A stretch of 64,000 bases of DNA from positions 17,977,610 to 18,041,609 of the forward strand of contig OX328123.1 in the NCBI GenBank assembly GCA_946811695.1. Direction: 5' to 3'. The notes beneath the pieces were generated by a model. The model was not told where the DNA came from, ran no database searches, and saw only the letters and a list, made by a program, of their open reading frames with translations. The DNA comes from Gonocerus acuteangulatus. Taxonomy: Eukaryota; Arthropoda; Insecta; Hemiptera; Coreidae. This document shows positions 34,307 to 45,898 of the stretch, piece by piece. Within the stretch, counting starts at the first letter, position 1. Each line of letters starts with the position of its first letter. The position numbers and the translations under genes are program-made.

Positions 34307-34960
34307 CTGTTCGCTCTCTAGGTGCCAGACAAATGGTCCGATTTTGATGAAATTTGGTACAAAAATCTTTCGTCTAATTTGAAAGGTTAGGTTCGTTAAC
34401 AAGCAGAATCCGTCCACCGAAAGATGCTTTATGGGGCGTAATTCGCGCGAAAAAAATCGTAACGCTTACGTTTTCGAGTTCATATGCTTGCAAGTACTCG
34501 TTTAATAGGTTTCTTAACGTAGAAATAACGAATGAAACCATTTTAAAGCTACATCTGTAACCGTTTTCCAGAAACATTGAAACGCCTACCTTCCCAAACT
34601 AATTTTAAGTTTGAGTATTCCGAAACGATTATTTCATTTGGAACTTGTTCCAGACGTTTGATATTCATCTAATCTATGATAGTTAAATTTTGTTTCCGTT
34701 TGGAGTCAAGGAAGTCCTAGAAATAAAATATTTATTAACAGGCATGAAAGGTTTTGGGGATTTCTTATATTTTCTAAAATATCTTCAACACGGTTGGGAA
34801 ATCGCGGTAAGTGGAGGGTGACCATACGAAAGCTTACTAAATTCCCTACAAAAATTTTCGATGGGGCTATACCAATCGGAGAAATAAGGACTATTCGGAC
34901 ACATTAGCCACAACCTACAAAGGGGCGATTGTCCACGTTTTGACGTGCAGGATTGAAATT
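34303..34960 (+). mobile_element. F2 interior fragment
   Basis: GGTCCGATTTTGATGAAATT, TTATGGGGCGTAATTCGCGC and CGGTTGGGAAATCGCGGTAA match the F2 interior in the opposite orientation to the 31108 copy; the two flank a (TA)n and family E. Confidence 0.7.
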
Positions 34961-34999
34961 TAGGGCCATAAAAACTGTTTGTATAACCTATATAGGTCA

Positions 35000-35515
35000 T
35001 TTAAAGAAGTGTCATATACACTGACGGTTCGAAATCAGCGGAAGGAACTGGAGCAGCTGCTGTAGTGGGAGAAAAAATCGTATCATCAAGATTACCACAA
35101 ACACATTACAATATGCACTGACTCACTGAGCACATTACAAACATTACAGGATATTTACAATGACAATCCATTAATAACACTCATACATAACAAGATTTCC
35201 CTATTAAACAAGACTGTGACTATGCACTGGCTGCCAGGCCATGAAGATATCGATCCCAGTATTCAAGCAGACACACAAGCAAAACTTGCAGCACGAAAAG
35301 ATCATCTAAACATAGACAACTCGACGTTCCAGGACTTACGGACAGAGGCACAGCCACTCATTTTACAGATGTGGCAGAAAACATGGTACGAAACACGGGA
35401 CAAAAAACTAAGTGTGATTAAAGAAACAGTCCGGGAATGGCCTTCCAGCAGCAGATGTAACAGACGAGAAGAAGTCGTTCTGTGCAGACTAAGGATAGGC
35501 CATACTAAGGATAGG
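35000..35515 (+). pseudogene. LINE RNase H and C-terminal fragment
   Basis: YTDGSKSAEGTGAAAVVGEK near 35018-35075 is the RNase H start; MHWLPGHEDIDPSIQADTQA near 35222-35280 is its last block; EEVVLCRLRIGHTK near 35467-35510 is the post-RNase H tail, cut there by a foldback fragment. Frames change between blocks. Confidence 0.8.
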
Positions 35516-35585
35516 CCTTCTTATCTACCCAAGAGGTACACTATAGCAAAATGTCAGGGAAAAGTGCGTTGCCAGCTCTCCGACT
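35516..35585 (+). mobile_element. Terminal fragment of the foldback family
   Basis: CCTTCTTATCTACCCAAGAG to GCCAGCTCTCCGAC matches the last ~70 bp of the foldback right arm. It interrupts a LINE RNase H remnant. Confidence 0.82.
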
Positions 35586-36212
35586 ATAAGTTTGTATTCT
35601 CAAACCCCCAAATGAAAATGGATTCCAAATTAATAACCTGCAAACTCTATCAATTCATTCGAAGAGAGATATGACAAGTACCTTCCAAGTGGGAGGTACC
35701 GCTTCTGGAATGGACTCAAAGAGAGCCAATAACCATTCCTCCATGTTTAGTTTGTTTCAATGCATATACCGGGACGTATTTAATTAATATCAAAGGAAAA
35801 TGAGGACTATAGAATACAGTTTTGTTTGCCTCGTGCCTTAATCAAGGAAATGAAGTATGGACGCACTATACGGACTAGAAATCAAATCATTACGGAAATA
35901 ATAGAATGGAAAATATCCATTACACAAATTGCCAATTCAAAATTTGAATCACCCACATATATGACTATAAATGATGCAAGGGATTAGTGATTAGGTTGAA
36001 ATTCAATACTAGGAATAGAAATCATTGCATGTTGTATCTAACAATGGGTAAGGTTGGAGGAAACATTATATGAAATATGGTTTTGGTACAACATAATTAT
36101 ACCAAATGATTTTGGAAAAGATTATTTACAGACAGATTTTCTTAACTTGTTTTAAGGCCTACACGATAGTGACCACGCTGGAAATACAGATTTACTGAAC
36201 ACACCTTTACAC
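35586..36212. other. No gene recognised
   Basis: Between two LINE RNase H remnants; may include decayed LINE sequence but no motif is readable. Confidence 0.4.
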
Positions 36213-36690
36213 ATGAAGCAACAACAGACTTACTTACAGTGGAGGATAAAGAATTTAAAATTAAATAGAAAATTTCCAAAATTAAATAAAAGTAACCATT
36301 TCTCCAAACATTTCTACAAAACTGAATTTAACTATATTCTATCGCAGTATCCAGATGAATTCCAAGCATTTACAGACGGATCAAAAACTAGAGATCTGCA
36401 GCTATCATAGGAAACAGTAATTTCGGCTCTAAATTAAATAGTAGATCAACCTAGTTTTCTGCAGAACTTCAAGAAATACTTTTGTCTGTAAAAAACATAA
36501 CTATAATCCCAAACAAAACGGTTATCATATGTTCCGATTCTCTAAGTTCTCTACTCTCCATCAACAACATTTACGAAACGCATACAATAACGACGGAAAT
36601 ACTTCAAGCAATACATGACATACAAAATTACAACATGCAAGTAATACTGCTGTGGGTACCTGGACTCATGGACATCACAGGGAAACCAAC

Positions 36691-36693
<3 letters not shown>
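36213..36693 (+). pseudogene. LINE RNase H fragment, second copy
   Basis: FQAFTDGSKT near 36360-36390, then, in another frame, VIICSDSLSSLLSINNIYET and VILLWVPGLMDITG (36525-36680) show the catalytic Asp blocks of I/Jockey-type RNase H. It ends at a (TA)n tract at 36694-36753. Confidence 0.78.
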
Positions 36694-36756
<63 letters not shown>

Positions 36757-36757
<1 letters not shown>

Positions 36758-37099
36758 ATCAGTCCCGTAACAGGCCACAAGGGCCCAGAGGGGCAGATAC
36801 TGTAGAGGTATCTGATTCTTGGCCATACGGCACACGAGGGAGATAGTGTGGTCAACCCTATGCCCCGGCCGCCTGATTTTCCCCTTGGCTGCTTCAACTG
36901 CTAGAGTCATTAGCACCCAAGGTACCCATTATTAATTAAATTAATTAAAGGCTGGGTGAGCCTAGGGATGATCTGGGACCCCAAATCCAACCCTCGAACG
37001 GCAGCACTAGAAGAAAAAATCTTTAGTGCGCGCTCGGGTTTTGAACCTGGTCCTCCAGTTCATTAGTCGAGTGCTCTACCACTGAGCTAACCTCGTCCC
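36757..37099 (-). mobile_element. SINE-C copy (tRNA-derived, ~340 bp)
   Basis: The minus strand starts GGGGACGAGGTTAGCTCAG with a good D-arm (GCTC...GAGC) and box B-like GGTTCAAAACCC, but the anticodon arm is degenerate, so it is not a working tRNA. The body includes TTCTTCTAGTGCTGCCGTTC and a long CAGGCGGCCGGGGC region. It lies between two (TA)n tracts. Confidence 0.72.
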
Positions 37100-37618
37100 C
37101 CATATATATATATATTAATCCTTGTGAAAGATGACCCGATATATATTTTCCACTTTTTGTTTTTTCTTTTTCTGGCAGGGGGTCGATAAAGTAGTACACT
37201 CTTGGTTCACATTAACTACTTTATTTGGTTTGTTTCGCCCGACTTGTTTCGTGCCTTTTCGCATCTCTTCAGGGGCTTTCCTATGCAAAAAATTGTTTGT
37301 AAATCCTAAACTTAAATTGTTTACACTAATATACATCTATCCTTTCCCTAAATAAATCTACATTTCAACATATAATATTTTATCTTAAATCATAATCCTA
37401 CCTTATCAGGAAGTCCTCTCGTCATGTTGTCTATCTTGAGTCAGCCGTAGTACTGAAAAGTCATCTCTGTTAATGAATATGGCTGTTTGTATCGATTCTT
37501 TAGCTATTTTAATGGTATCGATTATTCGTAATTTTGTGTGAGGTTTAATTTATAACACTATGGAAAATTTGGTGCACATTCTTTAAATCTGTTTTTTTAT
37601 TTATGGCAGTGTTGGAAT

Positions 37619-37640
<22 letters not shown>
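37100..37640 (-). mobile_element. Penelope-type terminal sequence (minus strand)
   Basis: Carries the hammerhead-like motif at 37237 with AACCAAATAAAGTAGTTAAT and GTACTACTTTATCGACCCCC downstream on the minus strand, bounded by (TA)n at both ends. No RT or GIY-YIG coding remains. The assignment rests on the motif, so it is an inference. Confidence 0.5.
37237..37276 (-). ncRNA. Hammerhead-ribozyme-like motif, locus 2
   Basis: On the minus strand: stem I GCCC (37276-37273) with GGGC (37240-37237); core CTGAAGA (37272-37266); stem II G then one extra A, TGC (37263-37261) with GCA, C; GAA at 37250-37248; stem III AC/GT around loop AA; cleavage-site C at 37241. Compared with the motif at 25747, stem II, both loops and the H base differ while pairing is kept. 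Confidence 0.6.
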
Positions 37641-37686
<46 letters not shown>

Positions 37687-37739
37687 TTTCTTGTTGTAAT
37701 ACGTAGATATAATATATATATATATATATTGAATGAAAA

Positions 37740-38727
37740 AATTGGAAACGCGCTAAAACTAATTGAACGTTTTAATTGAGTCTATAAAATATTACCGGTC
37801 CTATTGACCAAAGCTTTTAAAGCTGCATCGACCATTCTCTTATTGATAGGTAATAAACTGTAGGCAAATTCGATTAAATTAGTTAATTTCCCTTTCGAAT
37901 TAGCCAGGGAGCTAATCTCGTAGGAAGTGTTTTCCCCGGGGAATAAAAACAGGCAGGAGATGGGAGAGGGTGTTTGGAGTAAGAATTAGGGGTAGCTAGG
38001 GCTAAGCTTGCGAACCAACTTCACTAATGTCCTACGCTTTTTCTCTTAATCCTGGGGGCTTTTTCTAACCCCTCGACCACGGACCAACTCAACCACTCCC
38101 TACCACTTAAAATTCCTCCGCGGCAAGTGTGTACGCGCCACTCCAGATTACGGAACCCACACCCGGGAGCAATTAACAATTCATCCTAACCCTCCCGTCC
38201 TCCTCCTTTTCTTACAGCCTCCCCGAGCCAAAAGCGACCCCAAATGGATTTGCACTGTCCACTAGGGAGGATTAAAGGAGTAAAAACTGAGTCTGCTGTT
38301 CCCATCGCCGGGGTAAAAAGAAAAGTCCGACGTAGAATTAGATTAATGGAATCGTGGTCTTTTTTTTTTTTTTTTTTTTGCTTCTTTCTATGCGGAGCCC
38401 CAAAGCGTTTACTGGAATAGCAGCTATGGTGCCCCAAGAGGGAGGGAGTTTTTCTTGAGGCCTGCTACTCCTAAAGCTATCGAATATGTATTGCACTGGG
38501 ATATCATTCATGTCCCCTTAACTGAAGGATTCTTACGGGTTTCATAATTTAATGGACCCTGCATGAAAAACAACCCAAACAAAATCCATATTTCGATAAA
38601 TCATCGTTTCTGCTGTCTGAGTGTTACCGCCCTCCGCATACGAATGAAACTCGCATATCGACACTCTCACACAATTTGGAATTTCAGACGGGAAAATTCT
38701 CTTATGTCACGAAGGACAATACTTATC
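37740..38727. other. No gene recognised; less AT-rich spacer
   Basis: Includes a GC-richer stretch (37950-38440) with a poly(T) run at 38361-38379. The frame at 38186-38437 (minus) has no motif. Possibly single-copy sequence. Confidence 0.45.
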
Positions 38728-38735
38728 CTTGGTAG

Positions 38736-39003
38736 CATGGGCGTATATAAGGGGGGGCTGAGGGGGCTCCGGCCAAATTTTCATTTGGTGGTAAAAATAT
38801 GTCATAAAACCCTTAAAAATAAATGAAATAAGATCACTTAGTTTATTTTATTATAGTTTATTTTAGGCGTAATAGCGTTTTAGTTGCCTAAAACTATTCC
38901 AACTCCTAAATTTTTCATATTCCGTGCCCCGGAAATGGTCTCAGCCCCCCCCCCCCGATATTTTCCCAGCCCCTCCCGAAATTATTTCCTATATACGCCC
39001 ATT
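38736..39003. mobile_element. hAT-like MITE, CATGGGCGTATATA family, copy 2
   Basis: 268 bp with the family ends (last base G changed to T); exact CTTGGTAG at 38728-38735 and 39004-39011. Confidence 0.92.
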
Positions 39004-39223
39004 CTTGGTAGTTTTATATATTTATTTATTCAAGATAGTACCTGTATGGTCTTATGAACCAGCAGTGTGATTAGAACATTGATTCACTTGTTCCTAAAAA
39101 CAGAAGCATGGAAATGTCTGTAATATGTCTGGACGCCACTGGCTACTCAGCAGATGTCTTCAAATAACATTGTATAGCTTATTCTTGTTTAAGTAGAATA
39201 TTGTGTTTATGTACTGGCTGGTC

Positions 39224-39662
39224 CAGGGCCGCCACATGGGGGGACTGCCGGGTACTGTTGTCCCGGGCCCCGGCTACGTGGGGTCCGGGCCGGGCCTCGC
39301 TAATTGGAAAAAATGTATAGGTTATGAGCATGTAAAAAGAATGGGGTTCAGAAATGTAGACGAGCGTAGCCTATATTTATTTGAATTGGATCTATATTTT
39401 TTTAATGTACATAAACGACAAAACAAGTGCAGTCCCAGAATACTATATTTCATTAGGAGTCGTAATAAAACTACGAGTACCGAAAGTGACCTTTGCTGAA
39501 ACGATTGTCGGCTTTTATTCTCATTTCGCTTAAAACTCAAGATGAAAACAAGTTTAAAATGTCTAAAGTCCTTTTGCAAAGTACTAGAATTTTCAGTCTG
39601 GCTCTGAGAGGTGGGGGCCCGTGATCTGGTCCTGGGCCCGGCTCTGAGATGTGGCGGCCCTG
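39224..39662. mobile_element. hAT MITE (CAGGGCCGCCACAT family), short copy
   Basis: 439 bp with ends CAGGGCCGCCACAT and ATGTGGCGGCCCTG, flanked by exact GGCTGGTC at 39216-39223 and 39663-39670. Its right part holds about 1.5 units of a 40-bp GC-rich repeat. Inserted into a LINE C-terminal remnant. Confidence 0.94.
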
Positions 39663-39670
39663 GGCTGGTC

Positions 39671-39830
39671 AACATCATGGTTCATGTCATGTGGAATATT
39701 TAGTTTGTCTCGTCTTCTGCATTCCGTAAGTAGGTGTTTTGCAGTACTATTGCATATATCACAAGTTGGTTTGTTTAGTCCTGTCATAGGATATTTGTTT
39801 GTTAGTCTTGTGTGACCAATTCGAAGTCAA
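39671..39830 (-). pseudogene. LINE C-terminal knuckle fragment
   Basis: On the minus strand IGHTRLTNKY, then MTGLNKPTCDICNSTAKHLL and TECRRRDKL form the Jockey-type C-terminal CxxC...H...C block. The hAT MITE at 39224 interrupts it. Confidence 0.8.
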
Positions 39831-39931
39831 GCAAGTACAATCTGTTGTCGGCGGAACGGTCGGAAATATTTTGCACATGCGAAATTGAATTTTTCCGTCA
39901 ACCTAAACAGGATATAGTATGTACTACATAC

Positions 39932-40203
39932 CATGGGCGTATATAAGGGGAGGCTGAGGGGGGTGCAGCCCCTCCCGAAATTTTGATTTGATGGTAAAAA
40001 CTTGTCGAAAAACCCTTAAAATAAATTAAATAAGATCACTTAGTTCATAAAATATAATTTATTTTACATCTAATAGCGTTTTAGTTGCCTAAAACTATTC
40101 CAAGCTCTAAATTTTTAGTATTCCATACCCCGGAAATGGTCTCATCCCCCCCCCCCGAAATTTTCCCAGCCTCTCCTGAAATTATTTTTTATATACGCCC
40201 ATG
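39932..40203. mobile_element. hAT-like MITE, CATGGGCGTATATA family, copy 3
   Basis: 272 bp; ends CATGGGCGTATATAAG and TATATACGCCCATG; exact CTACATAC at 39924-39931 and 40204-40211. Confidence 0.93.
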
Positions 40204-40211
40204 CTACATAC

Positions 40212-41328
40212 TATATTCTACTACTACTACATCATCCGCTGTACCTATTTGTTACGGTGCCATCCTACAAGCTTAGGAGATTCAACCCCTTAAAACTAAC
40301 AAGCACAAATCGTTTAGTCACAACAAATCCGCCGCCTTTAATAAAAAATAAAAGAAACAGTCTCCTAATGAACAAACTTCCACAGGTTTTTTTCTTTGCC
40401 TACCCTTCATTTAGTCATGGCTTAATCTCAAGGAGTAGTTCAGTACAAAGCGAACATTATTATTCTATTATTTAGTTAATTTTATGTTTATCATAAAATT
40501 TAAACAATTTATAGAATAGCTTTAAAGCCGACCACAATAACTATATCACACATTTGTACAGCATGGAGACCAAATCCTTAAAAATTATCATCATGTTTTA
40601 GCGAAAAAATCAAGGACCGAAATAAATATTAAATGTTTCCTAAAAATTATGAGAAAAAAATTACTTCATAATTTATATTTTTTAAATTAATGAATAACTC
40701 TTATGAAATAATTGTTATATAAAAATGTTTTCGATAAAAATTGTTGGGAAAATTTTTATAATAAAATTTTGCAAAAAAAAATTCTAGTAGTTTAAGAAAT
40801 AATGATATGCATTTCATTAATTTAATAATTAAAGTTTAATTAATCACTTATCACGAGATCTACAATTAATGTATTTAATGTTCAGAATAAATTAAGAAAT
40901 ACTTGAATTGGAACCTTTTGTTTATTTAAAGTTATTTGTTTATGTCAGTGAATCAAAGTTTCTATTCATTATGGTATTAATATTGTTTTATATTTTCAAA
41001 AATGTTTAAAAGTTCAAATAATATAAAAATTGCTATTAAATCTTTTATACAAACAAAAATTAGAATAATAATATTCAAATAATTTTTATTTTTAAGTTTT
41101 TAAAATAAAAATAATTAGGAAAAATGTTTTAAAAAAATAATAAAATATATCAATTATGATGAAATCTTTATTTTTAATTCCCAATAATAAAAAAATAAAA
41201 GAAAACTGCCACTCATTTGAAATAAAAATTAATAGTTATTTTCGGTCCCTGGAAAAAATAGATACATTCGTGTTTAAATAGTGAACAACCACAAAGGACA
41301 CTTGGACGGTTCAGACCAAGTCCATTTC
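40212..41328. other. No gene recognised; very AT-rich
   Basis: Low-complexity AT sequence, especially 40600-41240. No frame with motifs. Confidence 0.55.
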
Positions 41329-41462
41329 AGCACTTTCCTCCGAAGGAAAGTAGCTATTGAGGTTGGACTCATGACGGAATTTTTGAAAAATTTCTTCAAA
41401 TCTTTATCGATCCTACCTAGTAGACACCGAAAATGACCCCCGTTAAAATTTATATATATATA

Positions 41463-41529
<67 letters not shown>

Positions 41530-42578
41530 CTGTTAACACGATAGCGGCCAGAGTTTTTGTTTTTTCGTCACGAAATTTGGTATATAGCATTCAATTAGCA
41601 AACGATTGAACGAGTTCGTTAACCACCAAAGTCGGTCCACCGGAAGGGGGGGTTTACCCCGAACCCAAAACACTAATTTGACTATGTCAGCCGTAATATT
41701 TGTTATATTTCAACGAAACTTGGTATTCGTAGTGGTAATATAGAGAGAAAAGTGAGATATAAAAATGAACTAAATCGGTTCATTAGAAGGGGGGGTTTAC
41801 TCCGGACCCACAATACCAATTCGCCAACACCAGCCGTGATTTTTGGTATATTTCGACGGAACTCGGTATTCGTAGTGGTAATCCACAGGTAAATAACTGT
41901 TGTAAAAATAAACTAAATCGGTTCATTAGGAGCGGGGGTTTACTCCGGACCCACAATACCAATTCGCCACTACCAGCCGTGATTTTTGGTATATTTCGAC
42001 GAAACTCGGTATTCGTAGTGGTAATCTACAGGTAAATATGTGTTGTAAAAATAAACTAAATCGGTTCATTAGAAGGGGGGGTTTACTCCTGACCCAAATT
42101 CTTAATATACTCATACCGGTCGTAATTTCTGCTGTATTGTAACGAAACGCGGTATACGTCGTGGGTAACTCATGAGAAAGAAGTGTTGTAGAAATGAGCT
42201 GAATCGGTCAATCGGTAAGCGGGGGTTTAATTTGTAATATATTTCAATAGAAAAGCCCGTCAGACGTAGGTTCACAAAGCCGCCGCAAGGAGCGCTTTCT
42301 ACCACTAGAGTGACTGTATCCTGTTCCTGCGTTAGATCAAAATACGATAATATGAGGTTTTTTGTATTTATTACGAAGTGTAATAGGTACCGTGTGTAAA
42401 AATAACTCTGGAAGCAAATTGTTAATTGATCAGTTACTCATTACAAATTTAAAAGAGAACTATTCATGTTTTTATTTTATTTATGTAGGATATTTTAAGC
42501 AAATTGTTCTGGAAAGCAATCTACACTACCCAAATTCTGAGGAAAGTGCTTAGTTATGCAGCTCCTGCGTGACGGACT
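41329..42578 (+). mobile_element. F1 element, long full copy with tandem interior
   Basis: Same left end as the 6614 copy for over 120 bp (AGCACTTTCCTCCGAAGGAA, CGAAAATGACCCCCGTTAAA), (TA)n/(TG)n at 41452-41528, then about four ~130-bp modules each with CTAAATCGGTTCATTAG and GGTTTACTCCGGACC, and the right end GAGGAAAGTGC + GCAGCTCCTGC + GTGACGG. Possible TSD TTTC. The copy at 6614 has fewer modules. Confidence 0.85.
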
Positions 42579-42659
42579 TTTTCGGTAAGTTATAGAACGC
42601 TTACTTTTCTCATCTACACTTCCGGATTGAGTAATCGGGTCGGCCTCTGAAGATTTATT

Positions 42660-42849
42660 TATTTATTTAAATTCTAAGTCCATTTAATATTAACTAAGAA
42701 TTTTAGAACGGGTTATCTATAGATTACCACTCTTTTCTATACCTTTTCTTTTTTTGAGAGAGAAAACCCACCACCCCTTGTCGGTATCCAACCCACGACT
42801 ACGCCATAATAAGTGCGCACGCCTTAACACTCTCGGCCACCGGGCCGCC
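42660..42849 (-). mobile_element. SINE-B copy with 12-bp target-site duplication
   Basis: Same head, body and tail as the SINE-B copies elsewhere. The insertion is flanked by exact TGAAGATTTATT copies at 42648-42659 and 42850-42861. Confidence 0.88.
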
Positions 42850-42879
42850 TGAAGATTTATTCTATCTTCCTAAAGATAG

Positions 42880-44046
42880 GGGTCGAACACGCAGAAAGAG
42901 AGGGGGGGTCTGTTTGCGAAGACCACGTCCAGTTAGTTACTTGTAAAGCATCTGTAGTGATTCAGCGCATGCGCATAACTCATTAGCTTTTCTATTGGCT
43001 ATTCGTATGGATAATTCTATTGGTTGTTGCTGGTAGTAAAGTAGCCTCAAGTCAGTCCAACTCGCAAAAATTAATAAAATTTTATTAATTTTAAAGAAGT
43101 GGATTGACTAGAGTTTTGATATATTCTTGAGCGAGCGTACGGAGTGGAAACGCGTAGCACGTATGCCCATAATGCAAAATAAATATAAAATATAAATATG
43201 TTATAGAACCACCGGACAAAAATTCCGTGAGGAGGACTCTAAACTTCACAATTACCATTGATTTTTATAATATTAACCCTTTTATTAATAAATATTGCTT
43301 GAAATATATTCTGCTTATTTTCATTAATGCTTTACACGCCTAAAAGTATTACTTACAAATACAAGTTATCTAACGGTTAGTTAGAAACCATATTTTATAA
43401 AAGTAGTAGTCAAAAAAAGTTACTTTTAATAGTGATTGCAGTGCTTTTAAATACTTTTTATTACTATATTAACTTTTGATTACTATATTTATATACTATG
43501 GTTCCTAAACTCAGATAATATGTAAAGAAGGAATGGATAACCTGCAAAGAACCAGTAAGCTAATCAGTAAGTGCCAAAATCACGACAGGTACTTCAAAGT
43601 AACTGGATGTGGTCTTCGCAAACAGATCCGAGGGGCGATTTAGAAGAACCAATGTTCGGAGATTTGTAATATTGAGTTTCAGTGATATTCCATTACATTG
43701 ATAACTGTAAGTGATACTACGGACGACGGTTTGAGTGTCCAGTGTTGCTCGGTGTGAGGAAGGGAGAAGTGTTCTAGAGAGGGGTAACACTGCCTCCTGG
43801 GGCGAGGGGTGGTCCGAGCCACGTGTCCTTCACAGCCCCTAGGGGAAGGTCACGTGACTACCTGCCCTACACCTGTCAACAGGACGCTGACAAACAAGGA
43901 TTTATATCACTCTCAGCTTACTTCCTCCTTTCTATCTGGTGAGCTGCTTAGTGGATGTTTACGTTAGCTTTTAAAACTAGTTGCACCATAATTAATTATT
44001 TTTTATAACGTCTGCTCAAAAAATTAACGTATTAATCTCAATTCAC
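42880..44046. other. No gene; one rearranged MITE scrap
   Basis: 43036-43170 repeats GTGGATTGACTAGAGTTTTG and TTGAGCGAGCG from the palindrome at 44160. The rest, including a GC-richer part at 43780-43900, holds nothing recognised. Confidence 0.5.
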
Positions 44047-44683
44047 GGTACTTACTTACTAGTTGCACCGAGAAGTGGGTCTCGTTCAGGGATCTGGATC
44101 ATGACAATATGGAGGATCGTGGCAATATGGCGACCGAACCATTTAATAACATATCAACGAGTTGGATTGACTAGAGTTTCGATATAACCTTGAGCGAGCG
44201 GAGCGAGCGGAAAGGCATAGCAATTATGCCATTAACATAAGTACCTACTACTCGTTTCCTAGGTTATATAACATTAGCACTTATGTTAATTGCATAATTA
44301 CTATGCGTTTTCGCTCGCTACGCTCGCTTAGGGTTATATCGAAACTCTAGTTAATCCAACTGCCAGTACTATAGATCACTGTTTTTCGGTGGAAAATGGG
44401 CCGGTATGTAATTTAACATTGCTTCAAAAGGGTACTTTTTCAGTCGTCGGTAAATCCCAAATGCTCATTTTCCTAGCCGAAAGAACAGCACAGAGAACAC
44501 TACAACACAAACAACACTAAGAAGTGAACACAAAACTATGACTAGAACGGAAGAAAGAACAGCCAATGGAAATTCCCGTAGGAATGAACCAATAGAAACG
44601 CTTCATTTGAGTTCCCATTTCATGATCCGGATCCCTGAACGAGACCCACTTCTCGAGATCGGTGCAACTAGTACGTAAGTACC
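44047..44683. mobile_element. 637-bp element with ~58-bp TIRs and 8-bp TSD
   Basis: GGTACTTACTTACTAGTTGC at the left and GCAACTAGTACGTAAGTACC at the right are inverted, continuing through GTGGGTCTCGTTCAGGGATC and its complement. Exact CAATTCAC flanks it at 44039-44046 and 44684-44691. 8-bp TSDs occur in hAT, P and Merlin; no transposase remains to decide. Confidence 0.9.
44160..44361. mobile_element. Palindromic MITE nested in the 44047 element
   Basis: AGTTGGATTGACTAGAGTTT pairs with AAACTCTAGTTAATCCAACT; arms also carry the reiterated GAGCGAGCGGAGCGAGCGG. No clear target duplication. Confidence 0.82.
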
Positions 44684-44721
44684 CAATTCACTCAATCATC
44701 AACTTCAACAACCCCTTCATG

Positions 44722-45491
44722 CAGGGCCACCACATGGGGGGGGGCTGCCGGGTACTGTTGTCCCGGGCCTCGCTAATTGGAAAAAATGTATAGGTTATGA
44801 GCTTGTAAAAAGAATGGGGTTTAGAAATATAGACGGGCGTAGCCTATATTTATTGGAATGGGATATATATTGTTTTAATGTACATAAACGACAAAACAAG
44901 TGCAGTCCCAGAATAGTATATTTCATTAGGAGTCGTAATAAAACTACGAGTACCGAAAGTGTCCTTTGCTGCACGGATTGTCGGCTTTTATTCTCATTTC
45001 GCTCAAAACTCAATATGAAAATAATTTCAAAATGTACAAAGTCCTACAGCAAAGTACTAGAATTTTCAGTCTGGCTCTGAGAAGTGGGGGCCCGTGATCT
45101 GGTCCTGGGCCCGGCTCTGAGAAGAGGGGGCCCGTGATCCGGTCCTGGGCCCGGCTCTGAGAAGTGGGGCCCGTGATCTGGTCCTGGGCCCGGCTCTGAG
45201 AAGGGGGGCCCGTGATCCGGTCCTGGGCCCGGCTCTGAGAAGTGGAGGCCCGTGATCTGGTCCTGGTCCCGGCTCTGAGAAGAGGGGGCCCGTGATCTGG
45301 TCCTGGGCCCGGCTCTGAGAAGTGGAGGCCCGTGATATGGTCCTGGGCCCGGCTCTGAGAAGGGGGGCCCGTGATCCGGTCCTGGGCCCGGCTCTGAGAA
45401 GTGGAGGCCCGTGATCTGGTCCTGGTCCCGGCTCTGAGAGGTGGGGGCCGTGATCTGGTACTGGGCCCGGCTCTGAGATGTAGCGGCCCTG
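44722..45491. mobile_element. hAT MITE (CAGGGCCGCCACAT family), long copy
   Basis: 770 bp, ends CAGGGCCACCACAT and ATGTAGCGGCCCTG, exact CCTTCATG at 44714-44721 and 45492-45499. It aligns with the 39224 element throughout; the size difference is the minisatellite at 45075-45478. Confidence 0.95.
45075..45478 (+). repeat. 40-bp minisatellite inside the hAT MITE, ~10 units
   Basis: CTCTGAGAAGTGGGGGCCCG starts every 39-40 bp; units vary at a few sites (GATCTGG/GATCCGG, AGTGGGG/AGAGGGG). The long minus-strand frames here are artefacts of the repeat. Confidence 0.95.
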
Positions 45492-45533
45492 CCTTCATGG
45501 CCTTCCATTTACTGGCTCCAAGTATGTAAATGG

Positions 45534-45835
45534 ACAGATATTCGAGAATCGCTCATCACTAGGGCAGCCTCGAATCCTTACAATTCCCTCCCGCAAGATT
45601 CCTCGTGTATCTAGGGGCATTGCGGGTCTAGCTGATACAATTTCCAGAATCCCATCGAAACGCGCAGCATTAAGTCCAAGTTTGAACCTTATACTAACAG
45701 TCTAACCTTAGCAGTTTTTTTTTTTCCAAACGATCTGAAACGATATTTTAAAAGGTCGATCTTTTTAACACGATTTATCGATTTTTTGAATCGATCTCCA
45801 AGGGCCGATCATTTTAAAGAATCGATCTATCCAGA
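45534..45835. mobile_element. TAGTGATGGGC MITE scraps
   Basis: ATATTCGAGAATCGCTCATC at 45538 matches the right end of the 46951 element; 45740-45830 has its TCGAT-rich interior. Confidence 0.5.
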
Positions 45836-45898
45836 ATACTGTAAATTAGCGTGTGTTTTTTTTTTATTTCAAATATTCAAATACTTAATCTCAACTCT

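Noticed and set aside
45010..45508. Proline/arginine-rich 150-residue proteins on the minus strand
   Set aside because: They are translations of the 40-bp minisatellite in two frames, with no other support.
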